From: Candidatus Omnitrophota bacterium
Lineage (GTDB): Bacteria; Hinthialibacterota; Hinthialibacteria; Hinthialibacterales; Hinthialibacteraceae
DNA length: 64,000 nucleotides
Direction of reading: 5' to 3'
Assembly: GCA_003598175.1 (NCBI GenBank)
Contig: QZKN01000002.1
Span: 1-64,000 of the forward strand
Shown: piece by piece, positions 1 to 11,233 of the stretch
How positions within the stretch are numbered: the first letter of the stretch is position 1
Layout of the letters: every line of letters starts with the position of its first letter
Translations under genes and position numbers: made by a program
Notes under the pieces: model-generated
What the model was told of the DNA's origin: nothing
Database searches by the model: none
The model's input: only the letters and a program-made list of their open reading frames with translations

Positions 1-3000
1 ATCCATGGAAGCGATCTCGGCCTTAAAATATGGATCCCACCGGGCAATAACATTCGCCGGTTCCTTGGTCCTCGTCATGAAGATTCGATCTTTCTGCCGT
101 TGAATTTCTTCATTATCAGAAACCAGAATGGTGGCGCCCAGCGCTATACCCGATCCCAGCTGCTTGAACTGATCGACTACCTGATCCGTATGCGCCAGAA
201 TCATCCCGCCAAGAACATCCGCCCCATCTTCCACGGTAAGAATCGATCCGGCCGGCAACGTATGCTCCTCAATGACTCCTTCATTTCGATCCACGATCAA
301 AATTCGAGGCACTTTTACGCCGGCGAATTCCGTAATGACGGATTTCAGGTTGTTGGTTACCGGATCGAGAATCCGGCGAACGGTCACGCCATCCACGATG
401 TCTTTGTACCGTACTTTTCCTTCCGACTTGGCAATCGTGGGCGTCTCGTGATAAGCAAGCACATTCCCCATTTTCACCGAAGCGCCTTCATTCACTTCCA
501 GGCGATGGCCGGGTTGCAATGTGTACACTTCTTCCCCAGATCCCTTTGCCACGACCAATTCCGCCTGGGTAATATGAAAAGGAATCATTTTGCATTTTCC
601 CACATCAACCAGATCATGAACGCTGAAATTCCGGAAAGAAACTTTCCCGTCGTTCCGGGAAACCAACGGCACCTGCAATGGATTCCATTGCGCTATCATA
701 TCATCCATGGCACAGCGATCGCCATCGGCGAAGGATAAAATCGAGCCAATAGGAATAGTGGGAAATCGAGCCAATTCTCTTCCCCGGGAATTTCGCAGGA
801 CAATGGCGCCTCCCCCTTTCACGACCACGGCATGTTTCCCACATGCAATCGTTTCCAAATTATCATATCGCACTATCGGTTCACTCTTGCTTCCCAAATC
901 GGGACAGACGATGGCAGAACGCACCAAATACGAACGTCCGATTGAATTGACGGAGACCAATTCGCCCTGCCGATTCGTAACCAGGCGAAGATTGATATAT
1001 TTCACCACACCGCATTCGCCGTCACGAAGCCCCCCGACGCCGTCATCATTGCGGCGAATTCGAATTTCCGATTCTTCCAAAATACGGCTGGTTGTTCCAC
1101 CGATATGGAACGTACGCAATGTCAACTGTGTACCGGGTTCACCGATGGATTGCGCCGCGATGACTCCCGTCGCTTCTCCGATACGAACCAACTCGCCGCG
1201 CGCCAAATCTCGACCGTAACATTTGGCGCAAACTCCTCGAGGAGATTCACAGGCGACAACGGACCGGATATAAATCTTCTCGATGCCGCAGCGGCCGATG
1301 GCGGCGGCGGCCTCTTCGTCGATTTCATCGCCTCGATTCACAATCACGCTATTATTGAGCGGATTGATGATGTCTTCCGCTGCGACTCGGCCCAAAACCC
1401 GATCTTCCAGCAATTCGATCACATGATCGCCCTCTTTAATGGAGGATACTTCCAATCCGGACAATGTACCGCAATCCACTTCCGTGATAATCACATCCTG
1501 CGCCACATCCACCAGTCGCCGAGTCAGATAACCGGCTTCCGCCGTTTTCAAAGCCGTATCCGCCAAACCCTTCCGCGCGCCGTGTGTCGAGATGAAGTAC
1601 TCCAACACCGTCAAGCCTTCTTTAAAATTGGACTCGATGGGGGATTCGATAATTTCCCCGATTCCACCCGTCAGTTTTTTCATGGGTTTGGACATCAGTC
1701 CGCGCATTCCCGCCAACTGGCGGATTTGTTGCTTTGAACCTCGCGCGCCGGAATCGGCCATAATAAAAATTGGATTGAATCCCTGATTGGCGTCCGCCAA
1801 TTCGATCATCATCTCTTCGGCAATCGATTCCGTAGTATGAATCCAGCGGTCGATGACTTTGTTGTATCGTTCAATGTCGGTAATCGCTCCTTTATCGAAC
1901 TGCTCCATGACTAGCTGGACATCTTTACGAGCCAGTTTGAGCAATTCCGGTTTCCGCCGGGGAACGATCATATCGTCCAAACCGATCGAGACTCCGCCTA
2001 ATTTCGCATAAGAATATCCCAACGATTTCAACTCATCCAAAAAACGGGCGGTTCGATCTTTCCCATAATATTTATAACAAGACAATACCAGATTCGATAA
2101 GGTCTTTTTGTTCATGGTCTGATTCGAATAACGCAATTTTTCTGGCAGGATATCATTAAATAGGATGCGTCCCACCGTTGTCCGCAACCGCGTCCCCTGA
2201 ATCCGGACCTCAATTTCCTCCTGCAAACTGATTTCACTGTTGTCGAACGCGACGATAGCCTCCCGTTCATCCGTCAACCGCTTGGGAACATTTCTTTCAA
2301 TCGGTTTGCGAATTTTAGTAAGGTAATAGCATCCCAAGACAATGTCCTGGTTGGGTGTGGCAATCGGCTTACCGTCGGCGGGACTTAAGATATTATGCTT
2401 CGCCAGCATTAAATCCTTGCATTCATTTTGCGCTTCGGCGGACAAGGGCACATGCACGGCCATCTGGTCTCCATCGAAGTCGGCATTGAACGCGGTGCAT
2501 GCAAACGGATGCAGACGGATCGCTTTCCCCTCCACCAATTTCGGCTGAAACGCCTGAATTCCCATGCGGTGAAGCGTCGGCGCGCGATTGAGCAAAACCG
2601 GATGATCCTGGATCACCTCTTCCAGAACATCGAACACTTCCGGATCCCCCCGTTCGATTTTCCGTTTGGCGCTGCGAATCGTGGTGACTTCGTCCAGTTC
2701 TTCCAAGCGCCGAATGATGAACGGTTCGAACAGTTCCAACGCCATTTGCTTCGGCAATCCACATTCGTTGAAACGCAGGTCCGGTCCGCAAACAATAACG
2801 GAACGCCCGGAATAATCGACGCGTTTTCCCAATAGATTCTGACGAAAACGCCCCTGCTTCCCTTTCAGCATATCGCTGAGAGATTTGAGGGGACGATTGT
2901 TGGAGCCTTTGACCGGTCGCCCACGCCTTCCGTTGTCCAGCAGCGCATCGACGGCCTCCTGCAACATGCGTTTTTCGTTGCGTATAATCACTTCGGGAGC

Positions 3001-3876
3001 GCGAACTTCTTTCAATCGGCGCAATCGATTATTTCGATTGATGACTCGGCGGTACAGATCGTTCAAATCGGAGGTGGCGAAACGCCCGCCGTCCAGCGGC
3101 ACGAGCGGACGGAGATCCGGCGGTATGACCGGAAGCGTTTCCAGAACCATCCATTCCGGTTTATTGTCGCTTTTCCGAAAATCTTCCACAACCTTCAAAC
3201 GCTTGATGCAGCGTTTCACGCGTTGTTTCGATCGCCCTTCGCGGATTTGAGTACGCAGCTCCACCGCCAGCGTTTCCAAATCCATATTCATCAACACTTC
3301 CTTAACCGCTTCCGCTCCCATGCCCACACGAAAATCAGCGCCATATTCCTCACGCAAACGCGCATATTCCCGTTCCGAAATGATATCCAATTCCTTGAGT
3401 CCCGTGGAACCGGGTTCCAGGACGAGATATTCCTCATAATAAAGGACGCGTTCGAGAGCCTTGATGGAAACGTCCAACAAAATGGCCATCCGGCTGGGTA
3501 CGCCTTTGGAAAACCAGATGTGAGCCACCGGCATTTCCAACTCGATATTCCCCAAACGACTGCGCCGAACTTTGGACTGCGTCAATTCCACTCCGCAACG
3601 GTCACAAACCACGCCTCGATGTTTGATTCCCTTGAATTTTCCACAGGCGCATTCGTAATCGCGCGTCGGGCCGAAAATACGTTCACAAAAAAGCCCGTCC
3701 GTTTTCGGTTTGTAGGTTTTATAATCGATTGTTTCCGGATTCTTCACTTCGCCATAAGACCAGCTGCGGATCTGGTCCGGGGAAGCCAGCGTAATCCGGA
3801 TGGAACGAATGCGATTGATGTCGCGCACTTCGTCCTCTCGACGTTTCGCTGCCGGGGTTTGTAGTGATTTCCACAT
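1..3876 (-). CDS. rpoC: DNA-directed RNA polymerase subunit beta' (3' end beyond window)
   Basis: Largest subunit of the RNA polymerase core; with RpoB it forms the active site. The frame stays open from an ATG at 3876 to the window edge, about 1,292 codons, so the C-terminus is missing and the ORF track does not list it. Visible landmarks are the N-terminal zinc site (CACGKF followed by CDRCGVE), the catalytic magnesium loop [12 protein letters not shown], and the second zinc cluster (CGTLSG, later CAKCYGRDL). A GAGGAG ribosome binding site lies 7 nt before the ATG. It follows rpoB after 56 nt and is surely cotranscribed with it. No frameshift was seen in the visible part. Confidence 0.98.
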   Translation of the reverse strand, partial: MWKSLQTPAAKRREDEVRDINRIRSIRITLASPDQIRSWSYGEVKNPETIDYKTYKPKTDGLFCERIFGPTRDYECACGKFKGIKHRGVVCDRCGVELTQSKVRRSRLGNIELEMPVAHIWFSKGVPSRMAILLDVSIKALERVLYYEEYLVLEPGSTGLKELDIISEREYARLREEYGADFRVGMGAEAVKEVLMNMDLETLAVELRTQIREGRSKQRVKRCIKRLKVVEDFRKSDNKPEWMVLETLPVIPPDLRPLVPLDGGRFATSDLNDLYRRVINRNNRLRRLKEVRAPEVIIRNEKRMLQEAVDALLDNGRRGRPVKGSNNRPLKSLSDMLKGKQGRFRQNLLGKRVDYSGRSVIVCGPDLRFNECGLPKQMALELFEPFIIRRLEELDEVTTIRSAKRKIERGDPEVFDVLEEVIQDHPVLLNRAPTLHRMGIQAFQPKLVEGKAIRLHPFACTAFNADFDGDQMAVHVPLSAEAQNECKDLMLAKHNILSPADGKPIATPNQDIVLGCYYLTKIRKPIERNVPKRLTDEREAIVAFDNSEISLQEEIEVRIQGTRLRTTVGRILFNDILPEKLRYSNQTMNKKTLSNLVLSCYKYYGKDRTARFLDELKSLGYSYAKLGGVSIGLDDMIVPRRKPELLKLARKDVQLVMEQFDKGAITDIERYNKVIDRWIHTTESIAEEMMIELADANQGFNPIFIMADSGARGSKQQIRQLAGMRGLMSKPMKKLTGGIGEIIESPIESNFKEGLTVLEYFISTHGARKGLADTALKTAEAGYLTRRLVDVAQDVIITEVDCGTLSGLEVSSIKEGDHVIELLEDRVLGRVAAEDIINPLNNSVIVNRGDEIDEEAAAAIGRCGIEKIYIRSVVACESPRGVCAKCYGRDLARGELVRIGEATGVIAAQSIGEPGTQLTLRTFHIGGTTSRILEESEIRIRRNDDGVGGLRDGECGVVKYINLRLVTNRQGELVSVNSIGRSYLVRSAIVCPDLGSKSEPIVRYDNLETIACGKHAVVVKGGGAIVLRNSRGRELARFPTIPIGSILSFADGDRCAMDDMIAQWNPLQVPLVSRNDGKVSFRNFSVHDLVDVGKCKMIPFHITQAELVVAKGSGEEVYTLQPGHRLEVNEGASVKMGNVLAYHETPTIAKSEGKVRYKDIVDGVTVRRILDPVTNNLKSVITEFAGVKVPRILIVDRNEGVIEEHTLPAGSILTVEDGADVLGGMILAHTDQVVDQFKQLGSGIALGATILVSDNEEIQRQKDRIFMTRTKEPANVIARWDPYFKAEIASMD

Positions 3877-3932
3877 AACTCAACTCCTCGCTTTCGAGTT
3901 CAACCCGTGTCGATGCTCTTTCAATCAAGAAT

Positions 3933-6900
3933 TTATCGGCCGACTTCCGCCAAATCCCGTTCTTTCGCTGGCGCTGGAACGGTCTCGCCGCCTTTTTCGT
4001 CACCCACTTCGTCTTCGATCAGTTCAATCCCTAATCCCAGGCTTTGCAGTTCCTTGATCAGCACGTAAAACGATTCGGGCAAGCCGGGGGCTCGCGCATT
4101 CTCCCCCTTGACAATGGCTTCATAAATTCGATTCCGGCCGACAATATCGTCGGATTTCACGGTCAGAAGTTCCTGCAAGGTATGGGCGGCGCCATAGGCT
4201 TCCAACGCCCACACTTCCATCTCGCCCAATCGTTGACCGCCGAATTGCGCCTTGCCGCCAAGCGGCTGCTGCGTCACCAACGAATACGGACCGATAGAAC
4301 GGGCATGGATTTTGTCATCGACCAGGTGATTGAGTTTCAACATATAGATTTGACCAACGGTTATCGGTTCGGCAAACGCATAACCGGTTCGTCCGTCATA
4401 TACAATAGCTTTACCGGATGTGGGCAATCCCGCTTTTTGCAGCCATTCCTTCACATCCGATTCCGCGGCGCCGTCAAAAACACTCGTGGCGATGTGCGTT
4501 TTCGTTTTTTCAATGGCCCATCCCAAATGGGTTTCGAACACCTGGCCGACATTCATGCGTGAAGGCACGCCTAACGGATTGAGAATGATGTCAACCGGAG
4601 TGCCATCTTCCAAAAATGGCATGTCCTCTTCGGGCACGATCCGCGACACCACACCTTTGTTTCCATGTCGCCCCGCCATTTTATCGCCAATGGACAATCG
4701 TTTTTTCTTGGCTACGTACACCTTCACCATCTTTAACACGCCGGGCGGGAGATTATCACCGGTTTTTATGTATTCCACCTGTTTTTCATATTGTTGGTGG
4801 ACATCTTCAATATCCCGTTGATAATCCATGCGGATCCGGTCAAGCGTCGGATCATCCTGAATGCTCAGTTCCGTGATATCGATGTCATTTAATTTGTTGA
4901 AATCGTTTTTACTGATCTTTTTCCCTTTCGAGAATAGAATTTCCCCGGTGGTCGGATCGAAAATATTACCCGCCAGTTCATTTCCGAGAAGGGTATTTTG
5001 CACCCGCTCGATCCACTCTTCCTTCAGTTCCTTGACGCCCTTGTCCCGGTCGGATAACAAACGTTTGATCGCGCGCTCATCTTCGGTGCGGCTGCGTCCA
5101 CCCCGCATTTTTCGAGAAAACACTTTTACGTCCACGACCGTACCTTCCGTCCCGGGCGGAGCTTTCAAGGAAATGTCCTTGACATCCTCCGCTCGCTTGC
5201 CGAAGATGGCGCGAAGCAATTTTTCCACATTCGAGGTTTGCACTTTTCCTTTCGGCGAGATTTTCCCAACCAGAATATTTCCCGGCCTCACCGGCGCGCC
5301 GATACGGATGATCCCCATATCATCCAAATTCCTCAGGGCGTCTTCGCCCACATTGGGAATATCGCGCGTGATTTCCTCTTCCCCCAGTTTCGTATCCCGC
5401 GCTTCCACTTTGAATTCCTCGATATGAACGCTGGTAAAAACATCATCTTTGATCAGACGCTCGCTCACGACGATGGCATCTTCGAAGTTGGCGCCTTCCC
5501 ACGACATGAAAGCCACCAACACATTTTTACCTAACGCGATTTCTCCTTTATCCGTTGCGGGGCCATCGGCGATAATCCAACCTTCTTCGATGTGATCCCC
5601 CTTCCGCACGATCGGTTTTTGGTTGATGCATGTATTTTGATTTGATCGAATAAATTTTTGCAGTTGGTAAACATCCTGATCTTTTTCCGTCAAAGGATTA
5701 TCCGGATGAACAATAATTGAATTGGCGGAAACATATTCCACGGTTCCGGCGCGTTTACTCACGACCACGACTCCGGAATCTTTCGCCGCTTTGTATTCCA
5801 CTCCCGTCCCCACCAAAGGCGCTTCCGTTTTTAACAACGGCACAGCCTGGCGCTGCATGTTCGAACCCATCAACGCCCGGTTGGCGTCATCGTGTTCAAG
5901 AAACGGAATCAACGCCGCGGAAATGGAAACCAGCTGCAAGGGAGAAACATCCATAAAATTGACCTGATCCGGCGCCACTCGCGGGAAATTACCGCGATAC
6001 CGCGACAAAACCAGGTCCCGTTGAAAATGCCCATTCGCATCGATCGGGGCATTGGCTTGAGCAATAATACAGTTATCCTCATCATCCGCCGAAAGAAATT
6101 GGATTTCCTTTGAAACCACTCCGTTTTTGACAATGCGATAGGGCGTTTCGATGAATCCGAATTCATTCACGCGGGCATACGTGGAAAGGCTGGAGATCAA
6201 ACCAATATTCGGTCCTTCCGGCGTTTCAATCGGGCATACGCGGCCATAATGGGTATTATGAACATCACGAACTTCGAAGCCGGCTCGTTCACGGTTCAGG
6301 CCGCCCGGCCCCAACGCGGATAAACGCCGCTTGTGCGTCAACTCCGACAACGGATTGACCTGATCCAAAAATTGCGAAAGCTGGCTCCGACCGAAAAAGT
6401 CGTTGATCGCCGTCGTCACCGGTTTGGCGTTGATCAAATTGCGGGGCATTACGTTCTCGAGATCCAAAATGCCCATTTTTTCACGAATCGTGCGCTCCAT
6501 TCGTGTCAGACCGGCGCGAATCTGATTTTCCAATAACTCCCCGATCGTCCGAACGCGGCGATTGCCGAGATGATCGATATCGTCAGAGGTGCCTTCACCA
6601 TGATTCAATTTTAAAATATACCGAATCACCGCAACGATATCATCCGGCGTCAACGTGACATTATCGATGTCGATATTGATGCCGAGTTTTTTGTTCATCC
6701 GATATCGCCCGACTCGCGACAAGTCATATCGCCGCGGCCGCAGAAACAGATTTTCAAACAGCGTCTGCGCGTTTTTCAACGCCGGCGGTTCGCCCGGTCG
6801 CAAGGTTTGATAAATCTCCGCCAACGCCGAATCCTTGTCGTTGGTGTTATCTTTCAGCAACGTATTCCGAATTACGTTATAATCCCGCTCATTGCTTTCC

Positions 6901-7763
6901 ACGATCATGAGGGAATTGCATTTGAACTCGATCAGCTTATCAACGATGGCATCCGTAATTTCCGTCCCCGCCTCCACCAGCGGGACGTTCGTATCGGGAT
7001 CGATGATATCACGGCTGACGATCCTGCCCACGAGGTTGGAGCGCGTTTTTGCCGACACTTTCGCTTCTTTATGTTCGATAAACAGATTCTGGATCTCTTC
7101 ATCCGTCGAATAACCGAATGCACGCAGCAGCACCGTCGAAGGCAGTTTCCGGCGCCGGTCAATGATGACGGAAAGAACGTCATTCAAATCATTCTCGAAT
7201 TCCAACCACGCCCCCCGATTGGGAATCACACTCCCTTGAATCAGGCTTTGGCCGCTGTGATGGGTATCGATGCTGAATGACACGCCGGGGGAGCGATGCA
7301 GCTGGCTGACCACCACGCGCTCGGCGCCATTGATGATAAAGGTGCCGCGCGGCGTCATCAGCGGGATTTCCCCTAAAAAAATATCTTCCTCGCGGATATC
7401 GACGATCTCTGCGGTTTCCTCTTTTTGCGCGCTACCCTTGACAACCAGGCGAACCTTGATTCGCAACGGCGCGGCGTACGACATCCCCCGCTCGATGCAT
7501 TCCATCACGTTGTATTTCGGTCGTCCCAACGTGTAGTGAACAAATTCGAGCGTTGAACTATCCCTGCCTTTTATGGGAAAAATCGAATCAAAGGCCTGCT
7601 GCAAACCCGTTATGATCCGCCGATCAGGCAATTCATCCTGTTGGAGAAATGTCGCGTACGAATTTTGCTGCGTTTCGATCAAATCCGGCATTTCGATCAC
7701 CGATTGAATCTTGGCAAAACTCTTACGCTCCCGCCATGGACATTGAGCCGTATTTTTGGTCAT
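3933..7763 (-). CDS. rpoB: DNA-directed RNA polymerase subunit beta
   Basis: Second-largest RNA polymerase subunit, about 1,276 residues and full length. Diagnostic segments are [19 protein letters not shown] and [16 protein letters not shown], which cover the rifampicin-binding region and look wild type, and [15 protein letters not shown] in the catalytic half. The start is ambiguous. The ATG at 7763 (MTKN) has AGAGGAG at ideal spacing; the ATG at 7781 (MIEEMAM) also has an AAGGA behind it. I prefer 7763, a difference of six residues. The C-terminus continues past the canonical end with an acidic, Pro/Ala-containing tail. It is the first gene of an rpoBC unit; no rplL or rplJ precedes it. 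Confidence 0.98.
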   Translation of the reverse strand: MTKNTAQCPWRERKSFAKIQSVIEMPDLIETQQNSYATFLQQDELPDRRIITGLQQAFDSIFPIKGRDSSTLEFVHYTLGRPKYNVMECIERGMSYAAPLRIKVRLVVKGSAQKEETAEIVDIREEDIFLGEIPLMTPRGTFIINGAERVVVSQLHRSPGVSFSIDTHHSGQSLIQGSVIPNRGAWLEFENDLNDVLSVIIDRRRKLPSTVLLRAFGYSTDEEIQNLFIEHKEAKVSAKTRSNLVGRIVSRDIIDPDTNVPLVEAGTEITDAIVDKLIEFKCNSLMIVESNERDYNVIRNTLLKDNTNDKDSALAEIYQTLRPGEPPALKNAQTLFENLFLRPRRYDLSRVGRYRMNKKLGINIDIDNVTLTPDDIVAVIRYILKLNHGEGTSDDIDHLGNRRVRTIGELLENQIRAGLTRMERTIREKMGILDLENVMPRNLINAKPVTTAINDFFGRSQLSQFLDQVNPLSELTHKRRLSALGPGGLNRERAGFEVRDVHNTHYGRVCPIETPEGPNIGLISSLSTYARVNEFGFIETPYRIVKNGVVSKEIQFLSADDEDNCIIAQANAPIDANGHFQRDLVLSRYRGNFPRVAPDQVNFMDVSPLQLVSISAALIPFLEHDDANRALMGSNMQRQAVPLLKTEAPLVGTGVEYKAAKDSGVVVVSKRAGTVEYVSANSIIVHPDNPLTEKDQDVYQLQKFIRSNQNTCINQKPIVRKGDHIEEGWIIADGPATDKGEIALGKNVLVAFMSWEGANFEDAIVVSERLIKDDVFTSVHIEEFKVEARDTKLGEEEITRDIPNVGEDALRNLDDMGIIRIGAPVRPGNILVGKISPKGKVQTSNVEKLLRAIFGKRAEDVKDISLKAPPGTEGTVVDVKVFSRKMRGGRSRTEDERAIKRLLSDRDKGVKELKEEWIERVQNTLLGNELAGNIFDPTTGEILFSKGKKISKNDFNKLNDIDITELSIQDDPTLDRIRMDYQRDIEDVHQQYEKQVEYIKTGDNLPPGVLKMVKVYVAKKKRLSIGDKMAGRHGNKGVVSRIVPEEDMPFLEDGTPVDIILNPLGVPSRMNVGQVFETHLGWAIEKTKTHIATSVFDGAAESDVKEWLQKAGLPTSGKAIVYDGRTGYAFAEPITVGQIYMLKLNHLVDDKIHARSIGPYSLVTQQPLGGKAQFGGQRLGEMEVWALEAYGAAHTLQELLTVKSDDIVGRNRIYEAIVKGENARAPGLPESFYVLIKELQSLGLGIELIEDEVGDEKGGETVPAPAKERDLAEVGR

Positions 7764-7781
7764 AGCCATCTCCTCTATCAT

Positions 7782-8143
7782 GAACTATTCCTTTTTCTCT
7801 TTCGTTCGCTTTCGGCAACGAATCCCCCGCATCATGCAACCGGAGACCGTCGTACAACCGTTTCTTTTGCTGGAACGCCCGTTTATACCTTTACTACTGC
7901 AACCTGCGGCGGGAATAGTGCCACATTGGTCCCATGAATCTCCGGCCTGTGAAAGAATAGGCTTGAACTGTAGGATTGTTTTGGTGTAAAATCAAAAAGA
8001 AGGTAAAATGATGTAAGGGTGAGCTGGTAACGGCTCTCCGGAAGTGGATTCGCATAGTTTCATTCATACTTTAAAATATGGCTGGAAAGTCCCGACCCAC
8101 GCTTTACGGTTTCAAATTGCGCAACTATAGCCTGAAACAAGTA
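7782..8143 (-). other. Long untranslated leader of rpoBC
   Basis: This stretch lies between the predicted rpoBC promoter and the rpoB start and holds no credible gene on either strand. The ORF-track entries here overlap each other and lack family features. If the promoter at 8144-8172 is used, the transcript has a leader of roughly 360 to 375 nt. I could not recognise a known riboswitch or ribosomal-protein binding structure in it by eye. Confidence 0.5.
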
Positions 8144-8172
8144 ATTCTATTGCCGAAACTTGTTCTTGTCAA
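8144..8172 (-). promoter_or_regulatory. Sigma-70 promoter for rpoBC
   Basis: Read on the minus strand there is a perfect -35 box TTGACA, a 17-nt spacer and the -10 box TAGAAT, pointing toward rpoB. This is the best promoter match I found in the window. The divergent glycosyltransferase starts only 50 nt away on the other strand. Confidence 0.75.
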
Positions 8173-8221
8173 CCTGAAGTAAAAAAAAATTTGCTCTTTT
8201 ACAGCCCTCTCTCCGTTTCTT

Positions 8222-8938
8222 ATGAAAATCACACAAAAATCCAAACCTGAAAATCCATTACCGGTTATCCTGATCCCTTGCTACAATTGCGGAGAAGCCG
8301 TGATGGAAGTGGTTCGAAAATGCCGGCCCTATACCCGCCGCATCGTAACGGTCGATGACGGCAGCACCGATCAAACTCCCGAATATCTACGCCATTGTGA
8401 AACCGACGTCATCGGCTGGCCCCAAAACCGAGGAAAAGGAGCGGCGCTGCTGGAAGGATTCCGCTATCTCCTGCAGGATCCGCAATGGACTCTCGCCGTT
8501 ACGCTGGATAGCGACGGGCAACATGCGCCGGAGGATCTCCCTCATTTCCTGCTATGCTATCAAGAAACTCGCGCGGACCTGATCGTCGGAAGACGACGAT
8601 TCGAGGCCGTCAAAGCGCCAATCATCCGCCGCGGGGCCAACACGGCCAGTTCCGCATTGATTTCCCGCATTACCGGTCTTGGCCTGGACGACATTCAATG
8701 CGGCTATCGCCTCTTCTCCCGCCGCGCGATTGAGCAGCTGACGCCCCTCTTGTCCTCAACCAGTTATGCCATCGAAACCGAGATGGCTTTGTTGGCCCGA
8801 AAACACGGTTTCCGCATCGAACAAGTGGATATCCAATGCATTTATACTCCCGAAGCGCATCAAAAATCCTCCTGGAGGCCATTGTACGATTCCTACAATA
8901 TTGCAAAAGTAGTGCTAAAAAGCCTCCTCTCCTCTTGA
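8222..8938 (+). CDS. Family 2 glycosyltransferase (dolichyl-phosphate mannose synthase-like)
   Basis: Predicted cytoplasmic or membrane-associated glycosyltransferase of 238 residues. The N-terminal strand PVILIPCYNCGE, the nucleotide-binding VDDGSTDQT near residue 42 and the metal-binding DSDGQHAPEDL near residue 100 are typical of the GT-A fold in the DPM/polyprenyl-phosphate glycosyltransferase group. There is no C-terminal membrane segment, so it resembles the short single-domain type. It is divergent from rpoB and is followed by about 350 nt without a gene. No strong Shine-Dalgarno precedes the ATG. The sugar and acceptor cannot be read from the sequence. Confidence 0.88.
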   Translation: MKITQKSKPENPLPVILIPCYNCGEAVMEVVRKCRPYTRRIVTVDDGSTDQTPEYLRHCETDVIGWPQNRGKGAALLEGFRYLLQDPQWTLAVTLDSDGQHAPEDLPHFLLCYQETRADLIVGRRRFEAVKAPIIRRGANTASSALISRITGLGLDDIQCGYRLFSRRAIEQLTPLLSSTSYAIETEMALLARKHGFRIEQVDIQCIYTPEAHQKSSWRPLYDSYNIAKVVLKSLLSS

Positions 8939-9166
8939 ACCGCTTGTCTGACTTTCTAAACCACCAAGGATAGCGACGCGCACCTTCCCCACCCCGCTCA
9001 CAAAACCTTCGGCAAAACTGTGGGCCCGGTTTTGGCCCAAGACGGCGTTATTGTGATCGATTTTTGGACAAAATAACATGTGTTTTTTTCATGATTCCGC
9101 AAGAGCTTTGCCTTGATCCTATCTTCATTTCCAAAAAAGATGGAGAAACTCAGCTGATGATTCTAC

Positions 9167-9188
9167 GCACAGGCAATAATGCCTGTGC
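9167..9188. repeat. Intergenic hairpin (GCACAGGC arms)
   Basis: Perfect 8-bp inverted arms GCACAGGC and GCCTGTGC around AATAAT. It lies in the 347-nt gene-free stretch 8939-9285 between the glycosyltransferase and the DsrE-like gene and is followed by a second GC-rich stretch of similar style. It belongs loosely to the palindromic intergenic element family described in the findings. Nothing else was seen in that gap. Confidence 0.55.
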
Positions 9189-9285
9189 CACACAGCAGTG
9201 CAGGCAGGCTGCCCATGTTCCGTTATTTTTAAGGAGAAAAATCATACTCCTTTCATTTTCAATTTATTTATGCGGAGAATTAATT

Positions 9286-9726
9286 ATGAGCACCCAAAAT
9301 CAATTACAGAACACCAGCCTTTTCCTTTTTTCCTTGTTCTGCGCTGTCGGCCTGACTGCCGTCATCGTTAAAAGTGGAAAAACCGAGGAACCGACAAAAC
9401 TAGCCGTCGTTTGGACCAGCGGCGATCCCGATGTCGCCCACCGCGTCTGTCTGATGTATACTCACGCCGCGAACAATAATAAGTGGTTTGATCAGGTCAA
9501 TTTGATTGTTTGGGGACCGTCGGCCAGATTGCTCGCGGGAGACAAGAATCTGCAGGCCAACATCAAAAAAATGATCGAAGACGGCGTCACCGTGCAAGCC
9601 TGCATCGTTTGCGCCGATTCGTACGGCGTCACGGAAACCTTACGATTATTGGGTATTGAAGTGAAAGGGATGGGCAAACCGTTGACCGATCGTTTGCTGG
9701 GCAATTGGAAGGTAATTACGTTTTGA
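9286..9726 (+). CDS. DsrE-family-like protein with N-terminal membrane anchor
   Basis: 146 residues. An N-terminal hydrophobic segment (about residues 10-28, LFLFSLFCAVGLTAVIV) is followed by a compact alpha/beta domain with the pattern of DsrE/DsrF-like proteins: LAVVWTSGDPDVA, then LIVWGPSARLL, then VQACIVCADSYGV. In the family, DsrE proteins take part in sulfur relay or unknown intracellular roles. Here the domain would lie on the outer face if the segment is a signal anchor. The ORF track starts 222 nt earlier, but that extension runs through the intergenic repeat. The ATG at 9286 has GGAGAATTAATT before it and is the better start. Confidence 0.72.
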   Translation: MSTQNQLQNTSLFLFSLFCAVGLTAVIVKSGKTEEPTKLAVVWTSGDPDVAHRVCLMYTHAANNNKWFDQVNLIVWGPSARLLAGDKNLQANIKKMIEDGVTVQACIVCADSYGVTETLRLLGIEVKGMGKPLTDRLLGNWKVITF

Positions 9727-9759
9727 TTGGATATCAGATGTGGGTACGAACACATCGAA

Positions 9760-10401
9760 TCAAGGCACTAATCCACTGAACTCCCCACGGAACACGCCAA
9801 AATCCCCTTCGCTGAAAATTCCGTTGCTGGGATCATAAACCGACACGGTTTTCAGAGTCCCCGCGCCGTACACGGACAATAACCGCCGCTGGATTTCCAG
9901 TTGCGTCGCTTTCGGCAACGGATAAAGACTCAACCACGAATCGATGCGGTCCGGTCCGATGCTGTACATCGCCATTCCTTTGAATCGCGCGAAATTCGTT
10001 CCCAAAAAATCACGATAATTCACATATACAAATCCGTGCGGCGCGCTGAAAAATTCGCCCGTCCCTCCAAAGTCCGGAATAGGATTCATCTCGAGGCTGT
10101 CCGAAGACGCTTCATGCTGAAACGGATCGGGCATGTCGACGGAGGAAAAGATCGAACCGTAACGGCTCAGGATTTGTAAATCGATGCGGGAATCATAGGC
10201 CAGGCTTTGCGGATACACGCCGCGATCGGCATGGAATATTTCCACAGCGTCCGCCATCGTGCCTAAATTCAGTTTGGTCGCGGCAACGGTCGCTTTGATC
10301 TTCATACCGGTATAACACGGAACCGCCATGGCGGTCAACATGCCGATGACAGCAACCGCGACCATCAGTTCCACCAACGTGAAACCACCGTTTTTCTTCA
10401 T
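9760..10401 (-). CDS. Type II secretion/type IV pilin-like pseudopilin (GspG-like)
   Basis: A prepilin-like protein of 213 residues from the ATG at 10401. The short positive leader MKKNGG is followed by FTLVELMVAVAVIGMLTAMA, with the glycine before the cut, Phe at +1 and Glu at +5, as needed by prepilin peptidase. The C-terminal globular part contains a YDPSNG segment shared with the second pseudopilin at 47396-48028. The ORF track begins 13 codons earlier; a GAGG at suitable distance favours the ATG at 10401, though a GTG at 10419 behind AGGGG is possible. It would act in the periplasm or at the inner membrane as part of a secretion or pilus filament. No assembly genes are nearby. Confidence 0.85.
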   Translation of the reverse strand: MKKNGGFTLVELMVAVAVIGMLTAMAVPCYTGMKIKATVAATKLNLGTMADAVEIFHADRGVYPQSLAYDSRIDLQILSRYGSIFSSVDMPDPFQHEASSDSLEMNPIPDFGGTGEFFSAPHGFVYVNYRDFLGTNFARFKGMAMYSIGPDRIDSWLSLYPLPKATQLEIQRRLLSVYGAGTLKTVSVYDPSNGIFSEGDFGVFRGEFSGLVP

Positions 10402-10510
10402 CCGGCCGGCCTCGCTCACTATCACACCCCTCACACTCATCTTCGTTCATGAAATCAGTATATAATAAGATCACGAAGAAAACGAATATTTTTTTGCTTT
10501 CATTGTACCC

Positions 10511-11224
10511 ATGAAGCTTTTCCACCAAAATCGGTGTCTGCCTGATCGGAAAGGAAAATTATTCAGGATGGTTCTCCCCCAATCACACGTTTCTTCTCTT
10601 GGCCGAACCAATACGGGGGAAACGTGCAGAGAATCCACCTTTCATTCGCATGAATTATGCGAGTTGGTCAACCGTATGTCGTGTGGAGACGAATCCGCAT
10701 TCCAATCCATTTTCAATCGGTATTATTGCCGTGTGATCGGATTGATACGGCGCTTCGTCGACGAGTCGGAGGTGGAAGATGTTACGCAGGAGGTTTTCAC
10801 CAGCGTTTTTCATCGCATCGAACATATTAAGGACAGCGCCGCTTTTGAAAGTTATTTATTTCGCTCCGCCCGCAACCGTTCGATCAATTGGCTGCGAAAA
10901 AAAATGAGAATGCGAAAAATTGCAGAATTGGCGTGGTACGCGGCATCGATTTGGAACGACGCCGGTTCGCGCGACGCGCAGGACGAGCTGATGCGGCTGA
11001 AATCCGTACTGCAATCCTTGCCTGACAAGGAGCGAGGCTACATTGAATTGTTTTTCTTGTACAAACATTCGCGCATGGAGATGGCCGTGATCTTGAATGA
11101 ATCACCATCGACGGTTTATCGAGGGCTGGCAGCGGCAAAAGCCGCACTCCTCGAGGCAACGGAACGAGGTAATTTAAAACTGGAATTTTTCGGAAGGCAT
11201 AACATGCGGATTTCCGAAAAATAG
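10511..11224 (+). CDS. ECF-type RNA polymerase sigma factor
   Basis: 237 residues with both sigma-70 regions. Region 2 is DESAFQSIFNRYYCRVIGLI through VEDVTQEVFTSVF, with the usual acidic DVTQEVF core-binding element. Region 4 is LQSLPDKERGYIELFFLYKHS followed by the helix-turn-helix MAVILNESPSTVYRGLAAAK. It is transcribed with the anti-sigma factor that begins 9 nt downstream, a standard pairing for extracytoplasmic function regulators. The N-terminal 40 residues before region 2 look unlike a conserved domain, so the true start may be the ATG at 10568. It probably controls its own operon. Confidence 0.9.
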   Translation: MKLFHQNRCLPDRKGKLFRMVLPQSHVSSLGRTNTGETCRESTFHSHELCELVNRMSCGDESAFQSIFNRYYCRVIGLIRRFVDESEVEDVTQEVFTSVFHRIEHIKDSAAFESYLFRSARNRSINWLRKKMRMRKIAELAWYAASIWNDAGSRDAQDELMRLKSVLQSLPDKERGYIELFFLYKHSRMEMAVILNESPSTVYRGLAAAKAALLEATERGNLKLEFFGRHNMRISEK

Positions 11225-11233
11225 GCGAAAAAA

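Noticed and set aside
100-3864. Plus-strand ORFs of 70-213 residues across the first 4 kb
   Set aside because: All are shadows of rpoC read on the opposite strand; the conserved RpoC motifs lie in the minus frame, which the ORF track omits because it has no stop in the window.
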